Source: a virus
Reading direction: 5' to 3' (one strand)
DNA: 43,273 nt
Virus record (IMG/VR): IMGVR_UViG_3300010413_000157
Span: 1 to 43,273 of that record
Shown: positions 23,030 through 30,720 of the stretch, piece by piece
How positions within the stretch are numbered: the first letter of the stretch is position 1
Layout of the letters: each line of letters begins with the position of its first letter
The notes under the pieces: generated by a model
Databases searched by the model: none
Told to the model about the DNA's origin: nothing
What the model saw: the letters and a program-made list of their open reading frames with translations, nothing else
Translations under genes and position numbers: made by a program

Positions 23030-23057
23030 AGTATAGTATGTCGATACTTTTTATCAA
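23030..23057 (-). promoter_or_regulatory. Leftward promoter with palindrome, for the 58-residue protein
   Basis: Minus-strand TTGATA (23057-23052), 16-base spacer, TATACT (23035-23030). AGTAT-GTCG-ATACT (23035-23048) is an inverted repeat inside the spacer that also covers the start codon of the rightward gene at 23038. In its TAGTAY-N4-RTACT form it resembles the operator at 15006-15023. Confidence 0.7.
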
Positions 23058-23391
23058 GGTAGTAATTTTTACCGGCGCGTCCCTGTACCTAATGGGTATC
23101 ATGTGGATGCTCTATCTGGCGGTGATGAACCTCATGGAGCATCGGGACCGGCTCACGCTGCCCGCCAAGCTCTTTGCATACCCCATCGCTGCGGCGGGTG
23201 TGGTGGCAGACGCGCTGTTCAACATCACCTTCGGCACGGTCATATTCGTGGAGCCACCCCATTACAAGCGGCTCCTGTTTACACAGAGATGTCAGTACCA
23301 CCTCAAAGAGGATGGCTACCGTGGGAAGGTCGCACGGTTCTGGTGTAGACACTTCCTCGACCCATTCGACCCAACAGGGAGGCACTGCTAA
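23038..23391 (+). CDS. Membrane protein, first late gene
   Basis: The product has 117 residues. The ATG at 23038 follows GGGAG. Two to three hydrophobic segments are seen ('VVIFTGASLYLMGIMWML' and 'FAYPIAAAGVVADALFNI'), then a charged C-terminus with several Cys. Unknown function. Its start lies within the palindrome of the divergent promoter, so a repressor there could affect both directions. Confidence 0.65.
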   Translation: MSILFIKVVIFTGASLYLMGIMWMLYLAVMNLMEHRDRLTLPAKLFAYPIAAAGVVADALFNITFGTVIFVEPPHYKRLLFTQRCQYHLKEDGYRGKVARFWCRHFLDPFDPTGRHC

Positions 23392-23576
23392 TGCCAAGCG
23401 AATCAGGTAAACAACACCGCTTCATGGGCTTATGCAGCACTGATGAGGGACGCGCCAAGGCCAAGGGTAAATGCCCGCCAAAGTCACTGGCTCAGGAATA
23501 CCTCGCCGCCGACAAGGGCCGCCACTTCAGCAAGAAGAAGGCGACCAAGCGCAAGGGAAAGAGGAAGCACTCATGA
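23391..23576 (+). CDS. Small basic protein
   Basis: The product has 61 residues with the start overlapping the previous TAA. The N-terminus 'SGKQHRFMGLCSTDEGRAKAK' recalls small phage proteins of the GKQxRFMG type. The C-terminus is a run of Lys/Arg (KKKATKRKGKRKHS), so nucleic-acid binding is likely. Role unknown. Confidence 0.6.
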   Translation: MPSESGKQHRFMGLCSTDEGRAKAKGKCPPKSLAQEYLAADKGRHFSKKKATKRKGKRKHS

Positions 23577-23800
23577 CTGTCGTGGCTCGCTTTATTGACG
23601 GGCCCATGGACGGTGAGAGAGTAGTGATGCCACGCACCCTGACCCGCTACAGCGTACCGGTGCTGCCCAGTGGCTCGATTAATGAACTCCACTATAACTC
23701 TACCCATCATGCGCCTGTGCGTTATCGGGTAGCGGTGTACGAACTGTGGGATAATTGGCCGGTACGGTACAAGTTCTCACACTACGAGGAGCATGCTTAA
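23573..23800 (+). CDS. Small hypothetical protein
   Basis: The product has 75 residues; the ATG overlaps the previous stop (ATGA). It is strand-rich: 'VVARFIDGPMDGERVVMP' is the typical start of a small phage family, and the end is 'YRVAVYELWDNWPVRYKF'. Function unknown. Confidence 0.6.
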   Translation: MTVVARFIDGPMDGERVVMPRTLTRYSVPVLPSGSINELHYNSTHHAPVRYRVAVYELWDNWPVRYKFSHYEEHA

Positions 23801-23946
23801 TGGCACGCAAAAACAGGCAGCGCTTTGCCAAGGGCAAGCCACACAAGACACCCAAGCCGGAGCTTCCGGTACAGAAGAACGGCATGGTGCAGACAGACTG
23901 TCGTCGTCGCGCCATCGAGGAACAGGGGATAAAGAAATGGTCCTGA
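23800..23946 (+). CDS. Tiny basic protein
   Basis: The product has 48 residues, starting at the ATG that overlaps the previous TAA. It is Lys/Arg/Pro-rich at the N-terminus (MARKNRQRFAKGKPHKTPKP) with one Cys-Arg-Arg-Arg segment. No family recognised. Confidence 0.5.
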   Translation: MARKNRQRFAKGKPHKTPKPELPVQKNGMVQTDCRRRAIEEQGIKKWS

Positions 23947-24077
23947 GTGTCAGACTGCTCATGGGCAGGCCGATCATCCACTACTGTATGTCCACCCATG
24001 GCCGTGACCACATCAAGGCAGCCTCCACCATCATCTACTTCGTGACCGGTGAGCGGTGTCTGGGAGTACCGATGTGA
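23937..24077 (+). CDS. Tiny hypothetical protein
   Basis: The product has 46 residues. The ATG at 23937 has AGGGGATAAAGAA upstream and overlaps the previous gene by 10 bp. It contains 'GRPIIHYCMSTHGRDHIKAA'. Part of the coupled small-gene cluster; function unknown. Confidence 0.5.
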   Translation: MVLSVRLLMGRPIIHYCMSTHGRDHIKAASTIIYFVTGERCLGVPM

Positions 24078-24337
24078 GACTGGTCTGGGATGTGTACATC
24101 AAGGAAGAAAACGGGGACGGCACCATCCACTCCGGATTGACGTACAGCAAGGCCTGCTACGTGGTTGATGAGTGGCGATTCCTGTTCGACAAGTACCGCA
24201 ACATGAAGGCCCCTACCAACAGGGGCACATACGATGCTATCCGGCGTATTGAGAGACGCTGTATCGGTATCAGCATGAAGCCGCGCATCGAGTGGTTCAA
24301 AGGCACAAATTACGCACCAACAGCGCGGTTATTCTAG
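24074..24337 (+). CDS. Small hypothetical protein
   Basis: The product has 87 residues from the GTG at 24074, which overlaps the previous TGA and has GGGAG upstream. It begins 'VRLVWDVYIKEENGDGTIH' and ends in an aromatic, basic segment. Family not recognised. Confidence 0.55.
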   Translation: MRLVWDVYIKEENGDGTIHSGLTYSKACYVVDEWRFLFDKYRNMKAPTNRGTYDAIRRIERRCIGISMKPRIEWFKGTNYAPTARLF

Positions 24338-24385
24338 GTATAAACTACTCAAGGGGTTAGATGGTAAGTCACATCTGTAACGCTT

Positions 24386-24676
24386 ATGGCTAAAGCAGTG
24401 AAACATGAATACTCCGCGAACATGCGCAGAGCGATGTATGACAGCCTGTTGCAAGCCGCGAAGAACAAGAACATGACCCTCACCCAGTATTGCACCCAGT
24501 GGTGGGAGGAGGACTGGAGAGCAGCTCTCCGGGCCTTTGCCATGTTCCTGCCCCGCGAATCCAAGATTGAGGGTGAAATCACTCACAGGAGCCTCGTAGA
24601 TGTCCTCGCAAGCATTGAGAAGAGCGCAGCAGAGGATTTTGAGGTGGAGAGCGGACCCAGTACAGTACGTCACTGA
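24386..24676 (+). CDS. terS: Probable terminase small subunit
   Basis: The product has 96 residues. The N-terminal helical part ('NMRRAMYDSLLQAAKNKNMT', then 'LTQYCTQWWEEDW') fits a DNA-binding TerS-like protein, though short. The gene ends inside the large-terminase gene, overlapping it by 77 bp in another frame. The assignment rests mainly on position directly before terL; sequence alone does not prove it. Confidence 0.5.
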   Translation: MAKAVKHEYSANMRRAMYDSLLQAAKNKNMTLTQYCTQWWEEDWRAALRAFAMFLPRESKIEGEITHRSLVDVLASIEKSAAEDFEVESGPSTVRH

Positions 24677-26015
24677 CGTATTCGGGGCCACCCCAGAGAA
24701 GTGGCAGGCTGAAGCCCTAACGGCTCTGGCAACCAAGGACAAGGTCTCTGTCCGCTCAGGTCACGGTGTCGGCAAGTCCACGCTGGATAGCTGGACCATC
24801 TTCTGGTTCATGACCTGTTACTTCCCGTGCAAGATACCCTGCACAGCACCAACCCTTCACCAGCTCAAGGACATCCTGTGGGCTGAACTCGCCAAGTGGC
24901 ACAAGCGCATGCCAGACGAGCTGCGCTCCCAATTCCGCATTAAGTCCAGTGACCAAGACATGCGCGTGGTCAATGTCCACGCTCCCGAGTCCAGCTTTGC
25001 TGTCGGTCGAGCGGGTCGTAAGGACAACCCAGAGGCGCTGCAGGGCTTCCACGAGGACAACCTGCTGTTCATCATCGATGAGGCCTCGGGTATCGATGAA
25101 ATCGTCTTCGAGGTGGCTCAGGGTGCCCTGTCCACCGAACACTCCAAGGTCTTGATGACCGCCAACCCGACACGGACCTCGGGCTACTTCTTCGACTCAC
25201 ATCACAAGATGCGCCACCGCTGGCACACCATGAAGGTGAGCTGCAAGGACTCTACCCGTGTATCCCCGACCTACATCAAGGACGTAGAGGAGAAGTATGG
25301 CCTCGATTCCAATGTCTACCGGGTGCGTGTGCTGGGTGAGTTCCCCCAGTCAGAGGACGATGTGGTTATCCCACTGGAGCTGTGCGAGGCCGCTGTCACA
25401 CGCGATGTGCAGCTCATAGACACCTACATGCCGGTCTGGGGTCTGGATGTGGCCCGCTTCGGTGATGATGACTCCGCCCTGTGTAAGCGACACGCCAACC
25501 ACATCATCGAGCCCCCCAAGGTCTGGCACCAGCGCGACACCATGGAGGTGTCTGGCCTTATCCTCAAGGAGTACGAGGAGACCGATGCCGCCCTGCTGCC
25601 CGGCTCCATCATGGTCGACGTTATCGGGATTGGCGCAGGTGTGGTGGACAGGCTCAAGGAGCTGGGCCTCCCTGTCAGAGCTGTCAACGTCGGCGAGTCA
25701 GCTACCGGTAACAACTACGCCCGGCTACGAGACGAGCTGTGGTGGCGAGGCCGGGACTGGTTCGATGATAAGCAATGCCGCATCCCGGACGATGGCCGAC
25801 TCATAGGCGAGCTGTCCACGGTCAAGTACAAGGTCACATCCAGCGGAAAGATACAGGTCGAGAGCAAGGATGACATGAAGAAGCGCGGCCTGAAGTCCCC
25901 TGACGTGGCTGACAGCTTCATTCTCACCTTCGCTGGCCTCGACCGCAGGGGCAATGCACATAAAGCCGAGCGGTACGTCCCACGCCGCCGTAAGCGCAAC
26001 TGGTACACGAGGTAG
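24600..26015 (+). CDS. terL: Terminase large subunit
   Basis: The protein has 471 residues. The ATG at 24600 follows AGGAGCCTCGTAG. 'DPVQYVTDVFGATPEKWQAE' (about 19-38) is the usual TerL start. Walker A is G54-H-G-V-G-K-S-T61 and Walker B is LLFIID160 with catalytic E161. The C-terminal nuclease shows D283 in 'WGLDVARFGDDDSALC', 'SIMVDVIGIGAG' near 340 and 'SPDVADSF' near 446. It packages DNA into the prohead through the portal. Confidence 0.95.
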   Translation: MSSQALRRAQQRILRWRADPVQYVTDVFGATPEKWQAEALTALATKDKVSVRSGHGVGKSTLDSWTIFWFMTCYFPCKIPCTAPTLHQLKDILWAELAKWHKRMPDELRSQFRIKSSDQDMRVVNVHAPESSFAVGRAGRKDNPEALQGFHEDNLLFIIDEASGIDEIVFEVAQGALSTEHSKVLMTANPTRTSGYFFDSHHKMRHRWHTMKVSCKDSTRVSPTYIKDVEEKYGLDSNVYRVRVLGEFPQSEDDVVIPLELCEAAVTRDVQLIDTYMPVWGLDVARFGDDDSALCKRHANHIIEPPKVWHQRDTMEVSGLILKEYEETDAALLPGSIMVDVIGIGAGVVDRLKELGLPVRAVNVGESATGNNYARLRDELWWRGRDWFDDKQCRIPDDGRLIGELSTVKYKVTSSGKIQVESKDDMKKRGLKSPDVADSFILTFAGLDRRGNAHKAERYVPRRRKRNWYTR

Positions 26016-26019
26016 CCGC

Positions 26020-27927
26020 ATGGCCAACGACAAAGACCTGCTGGATACAATCCGCAAACAACACAAAGACGGCACTTCCCACTGGAGGAAGTGGCGCAAG
26101 GAAGCCCGTGAATGCTACGAGATGGTAGCCGGGCACCAGATGTCAGACGAGGAAGCGGCCATGCTCGAGGAGGAGCTGCGCACCGCCGTCATGTTCAACC
26201 GCATCGACCCCATGGTCTCCTCCGTGGTCGGGCATCAAATCAACAACCGGCACGAGGTACGCTACCTGCCCCGTACACTGGGGGATGCTGGCGTCTCAGA
26301 GGTGTACACAGGCGCATCCCAATGGGCTGATGATGAGTGTGACGGTGAGGATGAGGTAACAGACGCCTTCTGGGACTTGGTTGTGACCGGTATCGGTGTG
26401 ACCGAGACCCGCATGGACTACGAGGACGACATCGAGGGCAAGTTGATCACTGCCGAGCGCTTCAGTCCGCTCGAGCTGATCATCGACCCGTCTGCCAAGA
26501 AGCGCAACGCCGCTGATGCCCGCTGGCTGATACGCGAGCGCTGGTTCCCCCGGGAAGAGGCTGAGGCACGCTGGCCACAGGTGAAGAAATTCGACCCGGC
26601 TGATTCGGAGATGTGGACCGAGGACACGCTCGGTGATGACCCACATGACGCCCAGAACGCATGGAAGTACGAGAATGATACCAGCCAGTGGTACAGGGAG
26701 AACGCCGATGAGGATGATGAGATTCTGGTCATCCAGTACCAGTACTACAAGCTGGTGCCGATGTATGCCGTAGGCGACCCTGACTCCGGCAAGATTATCC
26801 AGCTCACCCAGAGCAAGTTTGACCGCCTCAAGAGTGCCCTCGAGGAGCGCGGTATCCGCTACGTCAAGCGCATGCAGAGAGAGTATTGGCAGGCTTGGGT
26901 GGTTGGCCCCGAGGTCGTCGAGAATATGAAGGGGCCGTGCCATCACAGCTTCACCCTGCGCCCGATGACCGGCAAGCGCGACGTGAAGAACGACATCTGG
27001 TACGGCATTGTCCGACCCATGATTGACCCCCAGCGCTGGTCCAACAGCTTCTTCAGCGAGATTCTGGACATCCTCAAGTCCAACCGAACTGGTGGGGCAT
27101 TCGTGGAAGAGGGTGCCCTGCTCGACCCGCGCAAGGCCGAGGATCAGTGGAACGAGGCCAACCCGCTCATCCTCGTGACCGAGGGGGCTATCGCCAAGGG
27201 CATGATCATGGAGCGCAACCCCATCCAGTACCCGGTCGGTCTGGACAGGCTGATGCAGTTCTCCGTGAGCGCCATCCCAGAGGTGACGGGTATCAACATG
27301 GAACTAATGGGCATGGTAGACCGTAACCAGCCCGGTGTGCTCGAGGCCCAGCGCAAGCGTGCAGGCATGACCATCCTCGCCACCCTGTTCGATGCCCTGC
27401 GCAGGCACATGAAGGAGCGTGGCCGGGTCGTGCTCTACTTCATCGACGAGTACCTCACCGATGGCCGTCTGGTGCGTATCGTGGGCGGTGACGGGCTTGA
27501 ACAGTATGTCCCCCTGCGCAAGGAGGAGGGCGTCAAGAAGTACGACATCGTGGTCGCTGAGAGCCCCGTGAGCACCAACCAGAAGGAAGAGACCTTCGCA
27601 GTCATGATGCAGCTCCTGCCGGTCATTGGGCAGATTCTATCCAAGGGTGGACAACTGCCGCCCGACGTCCTCGACTTCCTGCCACTGCCAACCACGCTGA
27701 CCCAGAAGTGGAAGGAGATGATGAAGCCTGATCCGCAACAGCAGCAGTTCCAACAGGAGATGCAACAACTTTCCAAGAAGAAGGAGGAGGCTGCCGTCAA
27801 GAAGGATGAGAGTGTGGCTCTGCTCAACATGGTCAAGGCCATGGTTGAGAAGATTGACGCCCAGAATGAACAGAACCTCAAGCGATTTGAGGCATTGAGT
27901 AAGGCCCTTGAGCGGGCCTCCAAGTGA
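26020..27927 (+). CDS. Portal protein, P22 gp1-like
   Basis: The product has 635 residues. The ATG at 26020 comes five bases after the terL stop; the frame is open earlier but that part overlaps terL. 'FNRIDPMVSSVVGHQINNR' early, the DEVTDAFWDLVVTG segment and 'LELIIDPSAKKRNAADARW' are typical of P22-type portals. The C-terminal 60 residues form a Gln/Lys-rich coiled coil, the likely barrel helix. Forms the dodecameric DNA channel. Confidence 0.9.
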   Translation: MANDKDLLDTIRKQHKDGTSHWRKWRKEARECYEMVAGHQMSDEEAAMLEEELRTAVMFNRIDPMVSSVVGHQINNRHEVRYLPRTLGDAGVSEVYTGASQWADDECDGEDEVTDAFWDLVVTGIGVTETRMDYEDDIEGKLITAERFSPLELIIDPSAKKRNAADARWLIRERWFPREEAEARWPQVKKFDPADSEMWTEDTLGDDPHDAQNAWKYENDTSQWYRENADEDDEILVIQYQYYKLVPMYAVGDPDSGKIIQLTQSKFDRLKSALEERGIRYVKRMQREYWQAWVVGPEVVENMKGPCHHSFTLRPMTGKRDVKNDIWYGIVRPMIDPQRWSNSFFSEILDILKSNRTGGAFVEEGALLDPRKAEDQWNEANPLILVTEGAIAKGMIMERNPIQYPVGLDRLMQFSVSAIPEVTGINMELMGMVDRNQPGVLEAQRKRAGMTILATLFDALRRHMKERGRVVLYFIDEYLTDGRLVRIVGGDGLEQYVPLRKEEGVKKYDIVVAESPVSTNQKEETFAVMMQLLPVIGQILSKGGQLPPDVLDFLPLPTTLTQKWKEMMKPDPQQQQFQQEMQQLSKKKEEAAVKKDESVALLNMVKAMVEKIDAQNEQNLKRFEALSKALERASK

Positions 27928-27937
27928 GGAGTGAGTA

Positions 27938-28969
27938 ATGGCTGATGAAGCGAATGACATCTTTAGCGAGCCCGGTTCTACTGTTGTGGATGATGAGGCC
28001 GCCTATGCTGCCGCTATGGCTATGTCTGGTACGGAATCCACCCCGCCGCCTGACGATGGAGGAGATGGCGGAACAGCAGCGGCCAAACAAGAAGAAGCTG
28101 CGGAGACAGCAACGCAACAAGAGGGTAAAGCAGCGGCGGAGGGCGAAGAGAAACCCCCCAAAGGATATGTCCGACATGAAGCCCTGAGTGAGGCCCGACA
28201 TATCAATAGCGAGCTGCGAGATGCCTTGCTGGCAACGCAGAGCAAGCTCGCACAGGTTGAGAGTCTGCGCGAGGAGCTGCGCGAGTGGAAGGCCAGCCAG
28301 AACAAGCAGAGCGATGCTGAGCGTGCCGCCGCCGAGCAGGAGGCCTACGATAACGACCCTGTCGGCTTCATGAAGTCCAAGACCGATGCTATGGAGGCCG
28401 AGCTTCGGAAGCTGCGCGACGAAGGCAAGCTCACCGAGGAGCAGCAGCAACAGGCACTCGAGCAGCAGCGCCAGATGGCAGCCCTGACCATGCAGATCGC
28501 CACGCAGGTTAATGAGTTCAAGCAGACCACCCCGGACTATGAGGATGCCTTCAACTTCCTGTTCGAGGCACGCCTGAAGGAGTACGCCGCTCTCGGGATA
28601 ACCAATCCGGCACAGGTCAACCAGACGTTCTCTCAGGAGTCCTACGCGCTGGCTCAGGCAGCCATGGCCAACAAACGCAACCCGGGCGAGGCCGTCTATG
28701 CCCTCGCACAGGCCCGTGGATACGTCAAAAAGGACACAACAGCGGCTACTGACGAGGCAACACAGTCCGGCAAGAACGACACCTTGACCCAGCAGCTCGA
28801 TAAGCTGGAAAACGGTCAGAAGGCAGCTCAGACGCTCTCAGGAGGAGGGGCCCGCAACAAGGGTGAGGTCACGCTGTCCGACATTGAGCAGATGTCAGAA
28901 GCTGAGGAAGACGCCTTCTTCGAGGCTATGGCCCGGGCAGAAGGCGGCGGATCCATCTTCGACGAGTAG
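27938..28969 (+). CDS. Scaffolding protein
   Basis: The product has 343 residues, highly acidic and helical, with Gln/Glu/Ala-rich coiled coil around 80-190 and no Cys. It lies between portal and capsid, as scaffolds do. The N-terminus 'ANDIFSEPGSTVVDDE' and C-terminus 'FEAMARAEGGGSIFDE' are disordered and acidic. It would guide procapsid assembly and leave before packaging. Confidence 0.85.
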   Translation: MADEANDIFSEPGSTVVDDEAAYAAAMAMSGTESTPPPDDGGDGGTAAAKQEEAAETATQQEGKAAAEGEEKPPKGYVRHEALSEARHINSELRDALLATQSKLAQVESLREELREWKASQNKQSDAERAAAEQEAYDNDPVGFMKSKTDAMEAELRKLRDEGKLTEEQQQQALEQQRQMAALTMQIATQVNEFKQTTPDYEDAFNFLFEARLKEYAALGITNPAQVNQTFSQESYALAQAAMANKRNPGEAVYALAQARGYVKKDTTAATDEATQSGKNDTLTQQLDKLENGQKAAQTLSGGGARNKGEVTLSDIEQMSEAEEDAFFEAMARAEGGGSIFDE

Positions 28970-29056
28970 CACCAGAGCAGTACCTGCGGAGCCATCCGGT
29001 AAATGGCACAGACTATTGCGGCAAGGGGCCGGTAAACCCACCCATCGCGTCGGAGG

Positions 29057-29098
29057 ACGGTAAGCTCGAGTCGCCAGCTTCACAAGGCGTAAAACCGT
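29057..29098 (+). promoter_or_regulatory. Structured 5' leader of the capsid gene, candidate pseudoknot
   Basis: Within the 165-base gap between scaffold and capsid genes, ACGGT (29057-29061) can pair with ACCGT (29094-29098). Inside it, AAGCT (29062-29066) pairs with AGCTT (29076-29080), and the loop CGCC (29072-29075) can pair with GGCG (29086-29089), giving an H-type pseudoknot. The capsid ribosome site AGGAGACACTACC follows 25 bases later. It could stabilise the mRNA or set capsid output. Confidence 0.45.
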
Positions 29099-29134
29099 GG
29101 AGATACCCAATGACCCAACTTAGGAGACACTACC

Positions 29135-30214
29135 ATGGCTGACACAGTCTATGGCGTGAACGCTCCCGAGGCGGTCAAACTGTGGTCTCGCAAGCTAATG
29201 CGTGAGGCACTGAAACAGACTTGGGCATCCCGCTTTATGGGTAAGGACTCAAATAGTCTGTGTCAGGTGCTTGACGACACCAGCAAGGGCCCCGGTGACC
29301 GCATTCGTGTGACTTTACGCATGCAACTCAGCGGTGACGGTGTACAGGGTGATGCCACCCTCGAGGGCAACGAAGAAAAGCTCGTTACCCACACCGATAA
29401 CCTTTTCATTGATCAGCTCCGTCATGCTGTCCGCTCCGGCGGTAAGATGACCGAGCAGCGCATCCCGTTCTCTGTTCGTGAAGAAGCCCGCATGGGTCTT
29501 CAGGACTGGTGGGCTGACCGCTTCGACACTTGGTTTATGTACCAGCTTGCTGGCTACTCCGATGAAACGGATACCCGTTACACCGGTAACCAAGCCGCCT
29601 TGGCACCAACCACCAACCACATCATGTTCCCGAACGGGCACACCACCGAGGCGTCTCTGACTGCCACCGCTTCTGCCATCTTCAGCCTCGGGCTGATTGA
29701 CGCTGTAGCTCTGAAAGCTCGCACACTGAGCCCGATGATCCGCAAGGTCAACGCTGGCAAGGCAGGCATGAAGTACGTCATGTTCATCACCCCGGAGCAG
29801 CACTATGACCTCCGTCGTAACACCAACACCCTACAGTGGGGCGACATCCAGAAGGCGGCCATGCAAGGCGGCCAAATCTCTGGTAACCCGATCTTCACTG
29901 GTGCGCTTGGTGAGTACAACGGTGTCGTACTGCACGAGGCCTTCCGCCTCCCGGTACTGGACTCTACCGGTGGTTCCAAGATCGGGCGTGCTGTGCTCGC
30001 TGGGGCACAGGCTGCGGCGCTGGCCTTTGGCCGCGGCTTCTCTCGTAACCGCATGGAGTGGACTGAAGAGCTGTTTGATTACAAGAACAGTCTCGGTGTC
30101 GAGGCAGGCTGTATCGCTGGCCTGAAAAAAGCCCAGTTCAACAGCGCAGACTACGGCACCATCGTGGTCTCCACTGCCCACTCCACTGACGCAGTCAATG
30201 CGTCTGGCCGCTAA
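29135..30214 (+). CDS. Major capsid protein, N4-gp56/DUF4043-like
   Basis: The product has 359 residues. 'WSRKLMREALKQTWASRFMG' near the N-terminus, 'KGPGDRIRVTLRMQLSGDGV', the extended middle 'EEARMGLQDWWADRFD' and 'YVMFITPEQHYDLR' follow the N4-gp56-type capsid family, an HK97-fold group used by many podoviruses. The codon use is less GC-biased here than in neighbours, as is common for highly expressed capsid genes. A structured leader precedes it. Confidence 0.9.
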   Translation: MADTVYGVNAPEAVKLWSRKLMREALKQTWASRFMGKDSNSLCQVLDDTSKGPGDRIRVTLRMQLSGDGVQGDATLEGNEEKLVTHTDNLFIDQLRHAVRSGGKMTEQRIPFSVREEARMGLQDWWADRFDTWFMYQLAGYSDETDTRYTGNQAALAPTTNHIMFPNGHTTEASLTATASAIFSLGLIDAVALKARTLSPMIRKVNAGKAGMKYVMFITPEQHYDLRRNTNTLQWGDIQKAAMQGGQISGNPIFTGALGEYNGVVLHEAFRLPVLDSTGGSKIGRAVLAGAQAAALAFGRGFSRNRMEWTEELFDYKNSLGVEAGCIAGLKKAQFNSADYGTIVVSTAHSTDAVNASGR

Positions 30215-30228
30215 TTAGGAGGTGCGAC

Positions 30229-30663
30229 ATGGGTAACAAAGTCAATAGCCCTCTGCAGGCCAAGGGTGGTCACATTGGTGTTCAGGCTGTGGTTGCGAAC
30301 TACACCCTCAACGAGACGGCATCCGGCTCTACTACCATCGTGGTAGCGAGCATTCCGGGTGGCGGTCAAATCGTTGGCGGTTCTGTTCGCATCAACCACG
30401 CCGCCCTGAACGCCGGGGCCAACGCTGGTGCGGTTCGCATGTACGCCACCATCGGAGGTAACGAGATCGGGAACATTATCCCGACCTCTACCATCTCCTA
30501 TGTGGTCAACATGCCAGCCACCGGCAATCTGGCAGTGCTTGGTGAACGCCTCACCAGTTCTGCTAACCTTGTGGTTGAGCTTCACGACTGCGCCGGTACT
30601 GGTACTGCCAGCACCGTGTTCACCGTGATCGCTCAGTACCTTGCGGAGAAAGAACCCGACTAA
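30229..30663 (+). CDS. Head decoration or minor capsid protein
   Basis: The product has 144 residues, all beta-rich and small-residue-rich ('GSTTIVVASIPGGGQIVGGS' and 'GNLAVLGERLTSSANLVVEL'). Directly after the capsid gene with AGGAGGTGCGAC upstream. Position and composition fit a capsid-stabilising or decoration protein; family not certain. A terminator follows. Confidence 0.65.
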   Translation: MGNKVNSPLQAKGGHIGVQAVVANYTLNETASGSTTIVVASIPGGGQIVGGSVRINHAALNAGANAGAVRMYATIGGNEIGNIIPTSTISYVVNMPATGNLAVLGERLTSSANLVVELHDCAGTGTASTVFTVIAQYLAEKEPD

Positions 30664-30673
30664 TCGGGAACCC

Positions 30674-30702
30674 GGGCGGGCCTTCGGGCCCGCCCTTCTC
30701 TT
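30674..30702 (+). terminator. Terminator after the capsid genes
   Basis: GGGCGGGCC-TTCG-GGCCCGCCC, a perfect 9-bp stem with a stable UUCG loop (30674-30695), followed by TTCTCTT. The T tract is short, so it may attenuate rather than stop transcription, raising capsid mRNA over the downstream block. Confidence 0.75.
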
Positions 30703-30720
30703 ACATCTGAGAGGAGATCC

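Noticed and set aside
26296-26946. 216-residue minus-strand frame in the portal gene
   Set aside because: Antisense shadow of the portal protein with no start signal.
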